From NCBI RefSeq assembly GCF_001623075.1, contig NZ_LMCF01000012.1, positions 248,001-312,000 of the forward strand: DNA of 64,000 bases, read 5' to 3'. The notes under the pieces were generated by a model, which saw nothing but the letters and a program-made list of their open reading frames with translations, was not told the origin of the DNA and ran no database searches. Below, piece after piece: positions 44,407 through 53,621 of the stretch (positions are counted from its first letter, which is position 1; each line of letters opens with the position of its first letter). The position numbers and the translations under genes were made by a program. Source of the stretch: Pseudovibrio sp. Ad37 (GTDB lineage: Bacteria > Pseudomonadota > Alphaproteobacteria > Rhizobiales > Stappiaceae).

Positions 44407-45012
44407 TTAGCCCACCTTCTCAATAATCATCGTGAGCCACTTTTCGTCAGGGCTATAGGGTTTGTTGCTCAGCGTAGTTCGGGCATCTCGAAGCTGTAGG
44501 TTCGGGAGCTGCTGCAGGATGTTGCTGAAGCGGGCTTCGGTCATCATGGAAAAGCGACGCCCGTCATCGCGGATCACTTCTCCTTCTCCCTGTTTGAAAG
44601 AAGCAAACAAGGTGCCACCATTCTTGAGGGCATTGCAGAGATTGGTGAGTGTGAGAGGAAGTTCAGAATAAGGAACGTGAAGCAAAGAGGCGTATGCCCA
44701 AATAGCATCGTAAACCTGCTCGCTGATAAATTCCTGAAATGTGTTTTGCTGGACATCTATACCGATCAGTTTACTAGCCGATTTTACCATTTCAGCAGAT
44801 GCATCGAAGGCGTTTACTTCAAAGCCAAGCTGCTTGAAAGCATAGGCATCACGCCCGGACCCGCATCCCGCATCGAGAACTCGCCCACCTGGCGGCACTC
44901 TCTTGAGGAACCGTTGGTAGTGCTCCTCCATGTCCAGATGCAGTGTGCGCTCGATAAAGCTCTCTGCATTCTTCTCGTAATAGGCTCGGGTGGTCTCTGA
45001 TGAGTTCGGCAT
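44407..45012 (-). CDS. Class I SAM-dependent methyltransferase
   Basis: 201 aa. Motif I VLDAGCGSGRDAYAF is at residues 46-60, motif II NAFDASAEMV, and motif IV DAIWAYASLLHVP, a tellurite-resistance/TehB-like arrangement. The substrate is not determinable. It ends 8 bp after the tRNA-Ser on the opposite strand, and is divergent from the Gfo/Idh/MocA gene. Confidence 0.88.
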   Translation of the reverse strand: MPNSSETTRAYYEKNAESFIERTLHLDMEEHYQRFLKRVPPGGRVLDAGCGSGRDAYAFKQLGFEVNAFDASAEMVKSASKLIGIDVQQNTFQEFISEQVYDAIWAYASLLHVPYSELPLTLTNLCNALKNGGTLFASFKQGEGEVIRDDGRRFSMMTEARFSNILQQLPNLQLRDARTTLSNKPYSPDEKWLTMIIEKVG

Positions 45013-45200
45013 AAGACCTTCAACTCTCCCTTAAGTCAGCAACAAATCAGCCTGGATTTTGAAACAGTTTCTCTGAAATGACCAACACTTTTGCAAAAGA
45101 GCATTTGCAATTACCGATCTCAGACTTAATGATCCTACAGGTTCAGGTGGTGCTGTTGCGCTAACCGATATCTGCGCCTGAGAAATATGGAGAATGCATA

Positions 45201-46397
45201 ATGACCGTCGAATCTGCTGGGCCACAACAAGTGTTGGATATTCCGAAAAAACTGGGGCGTAGACTGCGTCTGGGAATGATCGGCGGCGGTCAGGGTGCAT
45301 TCATCGGCGCAGTTCACCGCATCGCATCGCGTTTGGATGATCGCTATGAACTTGTTGCTGGTGCCCTTTCTTCCGATCCAACGCGGGCAAAAGCGTCAGC
45401 TGAAGAACTCTATATCTCATCTGATCGTGCCTATACCTCCTTCGAAGAAATGGCAGAAAAAGAACCGCTTCGGGATGATCCGGTTGATGTAGTTGCCATT
45501 GTGACGCCTAACCATATGCACTATCCGGCAGCTCGCGCGATGCTCGAGGCTGGTATCCATGTCATCTGCGATAAGCCGATGACAACGACGAGTGAAGAAA
45601 GCGAAAAGCTTGTTCAACTGGTTGAGGAAACTGGCAGGCTGTTCCTGTTGACGCATAATTACACCGGCTACCCAATGGTCCGGCAGGCGAAAGCGATGAT
45701 TGAGGCAGGTGAACTCGGGAAAGTTCGTCTGATTCAAGTGGAGTACCCGCAAGATTGGCTGACTGAGCCGATTGAGCAATCAAGCCAAAAGCAAGCCAGC
45801 TGGCGTACTGATCCAAAACGATCCGGAGCAGGCGGCTGTATCGGAGATATCGGAACGCACGCCTACAATCTTGCCTCCTTCTTATCCGGCATGAAAGCAA
45901 CGGAAGTTTTGGCGGAGTTGACCAGCTTCGTAGAGGGCAGAGCGCTGGATGATGATGTGCAGATGCTGCTGCGCTACGAAAATGGTGCCAAGGGAATGCT
46001 GTGGGCGTCTCAGGTTGCTCCAGGTAACGAAAATGGGCTGAGACTGCGTGTTTATGGAGACAAAGGCGGTGTTGAGTGGGTGCAGGCTGACCCGAACCAT
46101 CTGGTTTACTCACCCTATGGAAAGTCAAGCTATCGCATCACACGCGGTGGCCCCGATGCAATAGAGGCCGCAAATGCAGTCTCACGCATTCCAGGTGGTC
46201 ATCCGGAAGGGTATCTGGAAGCCTTCGCAACAATTTATAACGAGTTTGCTGATGTTTTAGTTGCGCGCATTTTAGGCCAGTCAGAACCCGAGTGCAGCAA
46301 ACTGCTTCCGACTGTATCTGATGGGTTGGATGGACTGAACTTCATTGAAACAGCCGTGAAAAGCTCTCAGAACGGCGGTTCATGGCAGAAACTATAA
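45201..46397 (+). CDS. Gfo/Idh/MocA family oxidoreductase
   Basis: 398 aa NAD(P)-dependent sugar or cyclitol oxidoreductase. The Rossmann start RLGMIGGGQGAFIGAVHRI is at residues 22-40, the CDKPMTT loop supplies the catalytic lysine, and GGCIGDIGTHAYNLASFL carries the D-x-x-x-H pair. A 20-residue N-terminal extension precedes the fold. The substrate is unknown. It is single, with a terminator at 46404. Confidence 0.9.
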   Translation: MTVESAGPQQVLDIPKKLGRRLRLGMIGGGQGAFIGAVHRIASRLDDRYELVAGALSSDPTRAKASAEELYISSDRAYTSFEEMAEKEPLRDDPVDVVAIVTPNHMHYPAARAMLEAGIHVICDKPMTTTSEESEKLVQLVEETGRLFLLTHNYTGYPMVRQAKAMIEAGELGKVRLIQVEYPQDWLTEPIEQSSQKQASWRTDPKRSGAGGCIGDIGTHAYNLASFLSGMKATEVLAELTSFVEGRALDDDVQMLLRYENGAKGMLWASQVAPGNENGLRLRVYGDKGGVEWVQADPNHLVYSPYGKSSYRITRGGPDAIEAANAVSRIPGGHPEGYLEAFATIYNEFADVLVARILGQSEPECSKLLPTVSDGLDGLNFIETAVKSSQNGGSWQKL

Positions 46398-46403
46398 GAG
46401 ATG

Positions 46404-46440
46404 CTCCCCTCGCCATAGCAAAACAGCGAGGGGAGTTTCT
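46404..46440 (+). terminator. Rho-independent terminator
   Basis: A perfect 10-bp stem CTCCCCTCGC/GCGAGGGGAG with a 12-nt loop, followed by TTTCTTT, between the convergent oxidoreductase and permease genes. Confidence 0.85.
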
Positions 46441-47886
46441 TTAGGCTTGGGAGCCTGCTGGTTTGAGTGGTGCATCCTCTTGTGAGGCCATGCCGCCTGA
46501 AACTTCTTCCGTTGCTTCGGCAGAAAGCTCTTCTGGCAATACAAGATTGAGCACAATCGCGATCAGAGCTGCAGGAAGTAAGCCACTCGTCATCAAAATG
46601 CGCAGAGTGTCTGGCAGATACTGAACAGCTTTTGGATCCAGCTGCAAGCCAAGGCCGATTGATAACGCAATCGCGAAGATCACCATGTTTCGGCGGTTCC
46701 AGTTGACGTCGGAGAGCATGGAGACGCCAGCGGCAACCACCATTCCAAACATAACGATCACACCTCCGCCGAGCACTTCGATGGGAATTGTGCGAATGAT
46801 CGCTCCAACCTTGGGTATCAGTCCGCACACGATGAGGAATAAAGCACCAATGGTCACCACGTGGCGGCTCATCACGCCTGTCATGGCAATCAACCCCACA
46901 TTCTGGCTGAAGGATGTGTTCGGCAAACCACCAAAAACACCGGCTATGGCTGTGCCAAAACCATCAGCGTAGGTTGCCCCTTGGATCTCCTTGTCGGTCG
47001 CCTCACGTCCTGCACCGCCTTTGGTAATGCCAGAGACATCGCCAACAGTTTCAACAGCACTCACAAACGCCATGAGACAAAAGCCAACCACAGCAGCAAG
47101 GCTGAAATCAAAACCATAGGCGAATGGCATCGGCAGGGCGAAAGATGCAGAGCGGCCAACGCTTGTGGCAATACCGTCCACGGTCACCATGCCGACCATC
47201 ATCGCGTAAAGGTATCCTGCAAGGATGCCAATCACCACAGCAGATACAGCTAGGATTCCGCGGGCATAGAACTTCAAGCCAAGCGTGACGAGAATAACAA
47301 TGAGCGCAGCAGACCAGTTGAGCATACTTCCATACTCAGGCTTGCTAATAGCAGGCACACCACCAGCAGCATACTGAATGCCCACTTTCACCAGCGCCAG
47401 ACCGATCATGGTTACGACAAGACCAGTCACCAGTGGTGGTAAGGCAAAGCGAATGCGGCCAATGAACATCCCTAGAATGGCATGGAACAAACCACCAATG
47501 AGCACGCCTCCAAACAGAGCAGGCAAAGCTTCAACACCTTTACCTGCAACGAGTGGAATCATGATGGGTATGAAAGCAAAGCTGGTACCTTGCACAATCG
47601 GCAAGCGGGCTCCAACTGCTCCCATTCCAATTGTTTGAAAAAGCGTCGCTATTCCGGCAAACAGCATAGACATCTGGATCATGTATGTCATGTCTGGGAA
47701 GCCCTGCGCCCCTGCATCAGAGCCAAACCCAAATCCGGCAGCTCCGGCAATAATGATCGCCGGAGTAACGTTTGAGACGAACATGGCAAGCACATGCTGA
47801 ATGCCAAGTGGTACCGCCTTATGTAAGGCAGGTGTGTAGTTCGGATCACGCAGTTGTTCTGGTGTCCCGATGGAATTGCTGGTCAT
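46441..47886 (-). CDS. NCS2 family purine (xanthine/urate) permease
   Basis: 481 aa with about 12-14 membrane helices. The NCS2 signature GGLPNTSFSQNVGLIAMTGV and the QGTSFAFIP segment mark the nucleobase-ascorbate transporter family, in the branch that carries xanthine or uric acid with protons. Co-orientation with allA and allE points to import of a purine for catabolism through allantoin. It lies 30 bp after the allA stop, on one transcript. The exact substrate, xanthine or urate, is not resolvable by eye. Confidence 0.9.
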   Translation of the reverse strand: MTSNSIGTPEQLRDPNYTPALHKAVPLGIQHVLAMFVSNVTPAIIIAGAAGFGFGSDAGAQGFPDMTYMIQMSMLFAGIATLFQTIGMGAVGARLPIVQGTSFAFIPIMIPLVAGKGVEALPALFGGVLIGGLFHAILGMFIGRIRFALPPLVTGLVVTMIGLALVKVGIQYAAGGVPAISKPEYGSMLNWSAALIVILVTLGLKFYARGILAVSAVVIGILAGYLYAMMVGMVTVDGIATSVGRSASFALPMPFAYGFDFSLAAVVGFCLMAFVSAVETVGDVSGITKGGAGREATDKEIQGATYADGFGTAIAGVFGGLPNTSFSQNVGLIAMTGVMSRHVVTIGALFLIVCGLIPKVGAIIRTIPIEVLGGGVIVMFGMVVAAGVSMLSDVNWNRRNMVIFAIALSIGLGLQLDPKAVQYLPDTLRILMTSGLLPAALIAIVLNLVLPEELSAEATEEVSGGMASQEDAPLKPAGSQA

Positions 47887-47916
47887 TTAGTCCCCTCCTA
47901 CTAATGACGCACAGTG

Positions 47917-48420
47917 TTATTCCGTTATTAAGTAGGCCTCCTTCAGCCAATGTTCTTCTAGGTTATTTCCGTCCCCAATCCGGTCGACAACAGCGAACAG
48001 TCCTGACCCGTTGATGGGAGTCAGAACGCCGTGCCATGTGTTCCGTTTGATATTGATGGACTGGGTTGAACTCGCCATAAACGCACGAGGTGATGAAGGC
48101 CATCCACCTTCATCTTCGGCGACTATGACAAGATATTCTGATTGGTTCATCGGAATGAAGCATTGCGAGCCCAATGGATGGCGCTCCAACATCGTCAGCG
48201 TGTGCGGCAGGCTGCGAAGCTCTGCCTGAAACAGGCTGATACCAGCGCGGCCACCAATGAACTCAACATCAGCGAGATCAGAAAAACGCTCACATCGGCC
48301 TTCGTTGATTAAGATAGGTGATGTCTCGCCAGTCTCAATCAGTTCACCAAACGGCATAAATACCGCAGAGGTGAGCTTTTCAATCCGTATGGTGCGCTCT
48401 GTTGTGACCTGATTACCCAT
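47917..48420 (-). CDS. allA: Ureidoglycolate lyase AllA
   Basis: 167 aa cupin-fold lyase splitting ureidoglycolate into glyoxylate and urea, the last step of allantoin degradation. The pattern MPFGELIE, HTLTMLERHPLGSQCFIPM and NTWHGVLTPI matches AllA. It is 6 bp after allE, so both are translated from one mRNA with the permease. Confidence 0.94.
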   Translation of the reverse strand: MGNQVTTERTIRIEKLTSAVFMPFGELIETGETSPILINEGRCERFSDLADVEFIGGRAGISLFQAELRSLPHTLTMLERHPLGSQCFIPMNQSEYLVIVAEDEGGWPSSPRAFMASSTQSINIKRNTWHGVLTPINGSGLFAVVDRIGDGNNLEEHWLKEAYLITE

Positions 48421-48426
48421 ATCTGA

Positions 48427-49311
48427 TCACCTTTGAAACGAGCCGAGTTGGGCATGTCGATTGACGTCTTTGTAAAGCAAGTACCGGAAACGGCCTGGAC
48501 CGCCAGCGTAGCAAGCTTGCGGACAAAAAGCGCGCAGCCACATAAAGTCGCCAGCTTCCACTTCAACCCAATCATTATTCAGCCGGTAGACTGCTTTCCC
48601 TTCCAAAACATACAAGCCATGTTCCATCACGTGGGTCTCAGCAAACGGAATGCAGCCACCGGGCTCAAAGTTCACGATGTTGACGTGCATGTCGTGGCGC
48701 ATATCACTGGGGTCCACAAAGCGCGTCGTTGTCCAGGCCCTATTGGTGTCTGGCATGGGAGCAACAACAGCATTCTTTTCATGAGTGAACAACGCGTCCG
48801 GTCTCGCAATGCCTTCGACAGCCTCATAGCGCTTTCGAACCCAATGGAAGGTGGCAGCTAGAGAGCTATTGTTGCGCACTTCATATTGGGCTCCAGTAGG
48901 CAGATAGGCGTAGCCACCTTCGGCAAGTGTGAAAGCCTCATTGCCCATTGTGATAGTAATCTCACCTTGAACAACGAACATCACGCCCTGCGCTTCAGGG
49001 TCTGGCTCAGGTTTAAGAGAGCCTCCATCTGGCTGAACTTCCATGATGTACTGCGAAAACGTCTCAGCAAATCCAGAGAGTGGCCGGGCAATAATCCAGG
49101 CACGCGTCTTTTCCCAGAAAGGCAGATTTGAGGTCACGATGTCCCGCATCACGCCTTTGGGAATAACGGCATATGCATTAGTAAACACTGCCCGGTCTGT
49201 CATAACTTGCGTTTGCGGAGGCAAGCCTCCCGAAGGTGCGTAGAAAGAAGAAGGCGACATGCCCTCAGAAGGGGCATCAAAGGTGCGGGGTAGCAGTGTT
49301 TGGGTACTCAT
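48427..49311 (-). CDS. allE: (S)-ureidoglycine aminohydrolase (bicupin)
   Basis: 294 aa from the ATG at 49311; a GTG at 49338 would add nine residues. Two cupin domains: residues about 60-150 (MFVVQGEITITMGNE) and 190-270 (ETHVMEHGLYVLEGKAVYRL, with the metal-binding E-x-H-x-x-x-H set). It converts ureidoglycine to ureidoglycolate and ammonia in the allantoate pathway. Its leader holds a perfect 12-bp stem-loop 91 bp upstream of the start. Confidence 0.93.
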   Translation of the reverse strand: MSTQTLLPRTFDAPSEGMSPSSFYAPSGGLPPQTQVMTDRAVFTNAYAVIPKGVMRDIVTSNLPFWEKTRAWIIARPLSGFAETFSQYIMEVQPDGGSLKPEPDPEAQGVMFVVQGEITITMGNEAFTLAEGGYAYLPTGAQYEVRNNSSLAATFHWVRKRYEAVEGIARPDALFTHEKNAVVAPMPDTNRAWTTTRFVDPSDMRHDMHVNIVNFEPGGCIPFAETHVMEHGLYVLEGKAVYRLNNDWVEVEAGDFMWLRAFCPQACYAGGPGRFRYLLYKDVNRHAQLGSFQR

Positions 49312-49401
49312 ATGTAAGTTTACTTTCTTGTACGACACTCACGCAATTGCAGTCTGCGTAAGTGCACCAACCCGAATTAAGTTGAATTCCTTGCCGAGGA
49401 G

Positions 49402-49433
49402 GTGCCTCGTCGAATTAGGGATCGACGAGGCAC
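49402..49433 (-). promoter_or_regulatory. Perfect 12-bp inverted repeat in allE leader
   Basis: GTGCCTCGTCGA at 49402-49413 pairs with TCGACGAGGCAC at 49422-49433 over an 8-nt loop. No T-run follows on either strand, so it is not a simple terminator. It may be an operator or a structured RNA element upstream of the allE-allA-permease operon. Confidence 0.55.
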
Positions 49434-49624
49434 TGTTCGAAACACTGGGCAAATGTGCTGGTATCAAACGTGTCCTTAAAGCTCGTCAGCAGGCAAGGCC
49501 ACCAAACTCCTCCCATTTATCAGTTTAGCCTAATAATTGAGTTGTATTATCAAAATTATTTTGAAAGTATTTCGCGAATAACTGGAAAAAGAAACAGTTA
49601 CATAAACGACTTTTCAGTCGGGAA

Positions 49625-50566
49625 TTACTTGTTCTGAAGGTGATTAGAGTATTGAGAACTCTTGTCTTTTAGATACGCCTTCAATCGCTCGCTGATGAAA
49701 TTTAGAAAAAGTCGGATCTTAGGATCTTGATAGCGTTTGTGCGGAAAAAGACATGCCAAATGCACATCAGCGGGAGGGGTAGCAGTGCAGACGGCGATAA
49801 GGTTTCCGCTGAGCAAATGGTCGACAACATCAAACAAGGGTGCATTGATGAGGCCGTGATGGCCGAGTGCCCAGTTCACCAACACATCGCCGTCATCAGA
49901 GGTGAAAGGTCCACCAACTGTGAAGCTCTGTAAGCCCTCAGAAGTTTGAAGCGTCCATCGGCTTTCAGAGGAACCGGGAAACTGAAGCAGAAGGCAATCA
50001 TGCTTCCCATGTTGGAGGTCTGCCCCTTGCTGTGGCTCACCACGATGTTCCAAGTAGGTAGGGGATGCACACAGTACCCGAGGGCAGTCCAACAGGTTTT
50101 TCAGCCGCATTTCAGAGTTTGGTAACTGTCCCAGAATGAATGCCAGGTCCAAACCTTCTCCAGTAATGTTAAGAGGACGGTCCGAGAGCCTGAGGCGAAC
50201 ATGAATTTCAGGATAAGCATCGTGGAATTCAGGAATAAGCGGTGCGATCAAACGCCGCCCTATCCCGAGTGGAGCAGAAACAAAGATTGAGCCGCGTGGA
50301 GTGTGTGTCACCTCCTGAACAGCCGCCTCAGCCTCTTCCATAGCTTCCAGCATCTTACGGGCACCGGGGTAAAAAATGCTACCTTGCTCAGTGGGTTGGA
50401 TGGTGCGAGTGGTGCGGTTAAACAAGCGAATGCCCAGGTGCTTCTCAAGCTCTCCAATACGGGAGGAAGCAACCGCAGGAGAAACATGCATGTCTCTTGC
50501 CGCGGCAGACATGCTGCCAAGCTCAAACACGCGCACAAACATCCTGACATTGTTGATGTAAGACAT
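49625..50566 (-). CDS. LysR family transcriptional regulator
   Basis: 313 aa. The N-terminal winged HTH (MFVRVFELGSMSAAARDMHVSPAVASSRIGELEKHLG) belongs to the CrgA/DsdC-like LysR subgroup, and residues 95-295 form the substrate-binding domain. It lies upstream of the allE operon on the same strand and divergent from narK1, so it could control either. A T-N11-A-type dyad at 50659-50673 is in the divergent region. The ligand is unknown. Confidence 0.92.
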   Translation of the reverse strand: MSYINNVRMFVRVFELGSMSAAARDMHVSPAVASSRIGELEKHLGIRLFNRTTRTIQPTEQGSIFYPGARKMLEAMEEAEAAVQEVTHTPRGSIFVSAPLGIGRRLIAPLIPEFHDAYPEIHVRLRLSDRPLNITGEGLDLAFILGQLPNSEMRLKNLLDCPRVLCASPTYLEHRGEPQQGADLQHGKHDCLLLQFPGSSESRWTLQTSEGLQSFTVGGPFTSDDGDVLVNWALGHHGLINAPLFDVVDHLLSGNLIAVCTATPPADVHLACLFPHKRYQDPKIRLFLNFISERLKAYLKDKSSQYSNHLQNK

Positions 50567-50658
50567 TGCTTTAACTCTGAAATCCCCGCCTCTACACGAA
50601 ACATACCAGCATCAAAGTAGTCTGGATAGGTGTTTTTCATCGCGTCGTGAGTTGGAAA

Positions 50659-50673
50659 TAAAACATAGTTTTA
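50659..50673. promoter_or_regulatory. LysR-type dyad between lysR and narK1
   Basis: The perfect inverted repeat TAAAAC-ata-GTTTTA satisfies the T-N11-A rule for LysR operators and is placed 93 bp before the lysR start. It suggests autoregulation and perhaps control of narK1. Confidence 0.55.
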
Positions 50674-50801
50674 CTCCAAGTTGTATTTCAATTTTACTCG
50701 TTTAATCCTGTTCTTTCTATGAGTTGCTCTACTTTTGGGTGCTAAAGCTCCTGAGATTCTATGTGGATTGTCTTACCTGCTAGAATTCAGGATCAAATAC
50801 T

Positions 50802-52148
50802 ATGCATTCACTTGAGGGTGTTACTCGCTCCGATCAATATAGGGCATTGGGTCTTAGTACCTTTGCTTTTACTATTTGTTTTGCAGTTTGGACCATTTTT
50901 TCCATCATTGGCGTGCGCATTAAAGGCGAACTGGGGTTGTCCGATACTCAGTTCGGCTTATTGGTTGCCACACCTGTGCTCACCGGTTCTGTGAGCCGTA
51001 TTTTCCTTGGAGTATGGACAGAGCAGTTTGGTGGACGAATTATGTTCCCGCTGCAGATGCTCCTTACAGCAGTCTGTGTCTGGTTGCTCACCTCAGTACA
51101 AACCTATGAAGTGTTTCTGTTAGCTGCCTTGGGCCTTGGATTAGCCGGCGGCTCTTTTATTATCGGCGTAGCCTATGTCTCCCAGTGGTTTGAAAAAGAG
51201 AAACAAGGAACTGCACTTGGCATTTTTGGTGCCGGTAATGTCGGCGCAGCAGTTACCAACTTCGTAGCACCATTTCTGGTAGTTGCAGTTGGCTGGGAAG
51301 GCACAGCCCGCGTTTACGCAATTGTTTTGGCAGTCACAGCCGTTCTGTTTTTTCTGCTCAGTAAAGATGATCCGTCTCAGCAGGAGCGCAAGAAAGAAGG
51401 CAAGCAAGCTGTATCTACAGCAGAGCAGCTCGCTCCGTTGAAGAACCTGCAAGTCTGGCGTTTTGCGACCTACTACTTTTTCGTCTTTGGTGCCTTTGTC
51501 GCGCTTGCGTCATTTCTCCCGCGGTACTACACCGGGGCTTACGGATTGGAGCTGACGACGGCTGGCGTTTTCGCTGGTCTCTATTCATTACCCGGGTCAG
51601 TATTTCGAGCGCTTGGCGGATGGATGTCAGATAAGTGGGGCGCACGTTTTGTCATGTACTTCACCTTCATAGTCTCGCTCCTTTGTCTCTTCCTGCTCAG
51701 TTATCCAGAAACCTCATATGTTGTCAGCGGTATTGACGGCCCAATCGAGTTTAACTTCGGTCTCGGCGTTGGTGCCTTCGTCTCTGTGACCGTCGTCCTC
51801 GGTTTTGTCATGAGCCTTGGTAAAGCAGCGGTCTACAAGCACATCCCGGTTTACTACCCCTATCATGTTGGTGCTGTCGGAGGCCTCGTAGGCATGATCG
51901 GTGGTCTTGGTGGCTTCTTCTTACCAATCGCCTTTGGAGTTCTGCTCGACTGGACTGGCGTTTGGACGGCACCCTTCATGCTTCTCTTCATCATTGTTGC
52001 AGTCTCAACTGTGTGGATGCACGTCGCCATCCGCAGGATGGAGCGCAAGCGTTATCCAGAATTGCAAGACGAAACAGATCTGTCTGATCTCCCGGACGAG
52101 CCGGTTGAAGGCCCGGACGGACCTGCAGGCGTAGAAAAGTATCCGTAA
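50802..52148 (+). CDS. narK1: NarK1-type nitrate transporter (MFS)
   Basis: 448 aa, 12 membrane helices. The nitrate/nitrite porter signature GTALGIFGAGNVGAA is in helix 5 after GGSFIIGVAYVSQWF, and the matching helix 11 motif is present (GAVGGLVGMIGGLGGFFLP). The shorter, more compact sequence with an N-terminal GVTRSDQYRALGLSTF fits the NarK1 (proton-linked nitrate uptake) branch. It starts the nar cluster, 62 bp before narK2. In Paracoccus the two halves are fused; here they are separate genes. Confidence 0.9.
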   Translation: MHSLEGVTRSDQYRALGLSTFAFTICFAVWTIFSIIGVRIKGELGLSDTQFGLLVATPVLTGSVSRIFLGVWTEQFGGRIMFPLQMLLTAVCVWLLTSVQTYEVFLLAALGLGLAGGSFIIGVAYVSQWFEKEKQGTALGIFGAGNVGAAVTNFVAPFLVVAVGWEGTARVYAIVLAVTAVLFFLLSKDDPSQQERKKEGKQAVSTAEQLAPLKNLQVWRFATYYFFVFGAFVALASFLPRYYTGAYGLELTTAGVFAGLYSLPGSVFRALGGWMSDKWGARFVMYFTFIVSLLCLFLLSYPETSYVVSGIDGPIEFNFGLGVGAFVSVTVVLGFVMSLGKAAVYKHIPVYYPYHVGAVGGLVGMIGGLGGFFLPIAFGVLLDWTGVWTAPFMLLFIIVAVSTVWMHVAIRRMERKRYPELQDETDLSDLPDEPVEGPDGPAGVEKYP

Positions 52149-52210
52149 CCAGCGAAACCCTTTCTAGACATTCGGTCTGGGGAGGGCATGTAGCCAAAAG
52201 GAATGAATGT

Positions 52211-53596
52211 ATGTCTGATAACAACACTCAAAAAGGGCACACACTAATTGAATGGCGACCGGATGATCAGGAATTCTGGGAAACCAAGGGAAAGGCGATC
52301 GCCTCTCGGAACCTTTGGATCTCTATTCCGGCACTTTTGCTTGCCTTCTCAGTGTGGCTGGTTTGGAGTGTTGTTGTCGCGAAGCTCCCGGCGATTGGGT
52401 TTGATTATACAACTGATGAGCTATTCCTTCTGGCAGCTTTACCGGGAATATCAGGTGCGACCCTAAGAATTTTTTACACGTTTATGGTGCCGATTTTTGG
52501 AGGGCGATTATGGACGACCCTCACCACAGCTTCGCTACTGCTTCCTGCGGTTGGGATTGGCTATGCTGTGCAAGATTCGGATACGCCTTACGGTATTTTT
52601 TTGTTACTGGCACTTCTTTGTGGCTTAGGAGGCGGGAACTTTGCATCCTCAATGGCCAATATTGCATTTTTCTACCCAAAGAAAGAAATTGGCCGAGCGC
52701 TTGGTCTTAATGCTGGCCTTGGTAACCTGGGCGTATCAGTTATGCAGTTGGTTGTACCTTTTGTTATTACAATCGGTGTTTTTGGTGCATTGGGTGGCCC
52801 TGCTCAGGTTCTTGAAGATGGAACAGAAGTATGGGTCCAGAATGCCGGATTTATTTGGGTCCCTTTCTTAGTTATATGTACTTTGGCTGCATGGTTCGGT
52901 ATGAATGATATTGCTGATGCTCAGGCGAGTTTTAAAGAACAATCTGTTATATTCAAAAGAACCCATAACTGGATTATGTGTATCCTCTACACAGGTACTT
53001 TTGGGAGTTTCATTGGATACTCAGCGGGTTTCCCATTACTCATAAAAACGCAATTCCCTGAAATTGATGCGCTAAGTTTCGCGTTCCTTGGTCCTTTTGT
53101 TGGTGCGTTATCTCGAGCTGCTACGGGCTGGGTCTCTGATAAATACGGTGGTGGACGCGTAACACTCTACACCTTCATTGGCATGATAATCGCAGTTGGT
53201 GGTGTATTATTCTTTCTGGCTATCAAGGCAGAGCCGGGAGCATTTTGGGGGTTCTTCGCGTGCTTTATGGCGCTGTTCTTCCTTACAGGTGTAGGCAATG
53301 CATCTACATTCCAAATGATCCCGAACATCATGGGGCAGGAAGTATCCAGATTGCTGCCTGATCTTGGTGCAAAAGAACATCGTCGTGAAGCAGAAATGGA
53401 AGGTTCGGCAATCATCGCCTTCACTTCTGCAATCGCAGCCTACGGTGCCTTCTTCATCCCCAAAGCCTACGGAACATCCATCGCCTACACAGGTGGTCCG
53501 GATGCCGCGCTTTGGGCCTTTGGCATCTTCTACGTGATCTGTCTGGTGATTACGTGGTTCTTCTACACCCGCAAGGGTGCCTCCGTTCCGTGCTAA
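52211..53596 (+). CDS. narK2: NarK-type nitrate/nitrite antiporter
   Basis: 461 aa, 12 membrane helices. It closely follows E. coli NarK along its length: EWRPDDQEFWETKGKAIASR then NLWISIPALLLAFSVW, GGNFASSMANIAFFYPKKE, GALGLN-type loop as RALGLNAGLGNLGVSVMQL. It exchanges cytoplasmic nitrite for nitrate during respiration. AAGGA lies 8 nt before the ATG. It is followed 25 bp later by narG. Confidence 0.94.
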   Translation: MSDNNTQKGHTLIEWRPDDQEFWETKGKAIASRNLWISIPALLLAFSVWLVWSVVVAKLPAIGFDYTTDELFLLAALPGISGATLRIFYTFMVPIFGGRLWTTLTTASLLLPAVGIGYAVQDSDTPYGIFLLLALLCGLGGGNFASSMANIAFFYPKKEIGRALGLNAGLGNLGVSVMQLVVPFVITIGVFGALGGPAQVLEDGTEVWVQNAGFIWVPFLVICTLAAWFGMNDIADAQASFKEQSVIFKRTHNWIMCILYTGTFGSFIGYSAGFPLLIKTQFPEIDALSFAFLGPFVGALSRAATGWVSDKYGGGRVTLYTFIGMIIAVGGVLFFLAIKAEPGAFWGFFACFMALFFLTGVGNASTFQMIPNIMGQEVSRLLPDLGAKEHRREAEMEGSAIIAFTSAIAAYGAFFIPKAYGTSIAYTGGPDAALWAFGIFYVICLVITWFFYTRKGASVPC

Positions 53597-53621
53597 GCAA
53601 ATAACGTGAAGGACATTTCAG

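Noticed and set aside
50650-50700. Possible FNR box before narK1 (TTGTATTTCAA)
   Set aside because: The half-sites are too close together (11 bp in total) to fit the 14-bp FNR consensus.
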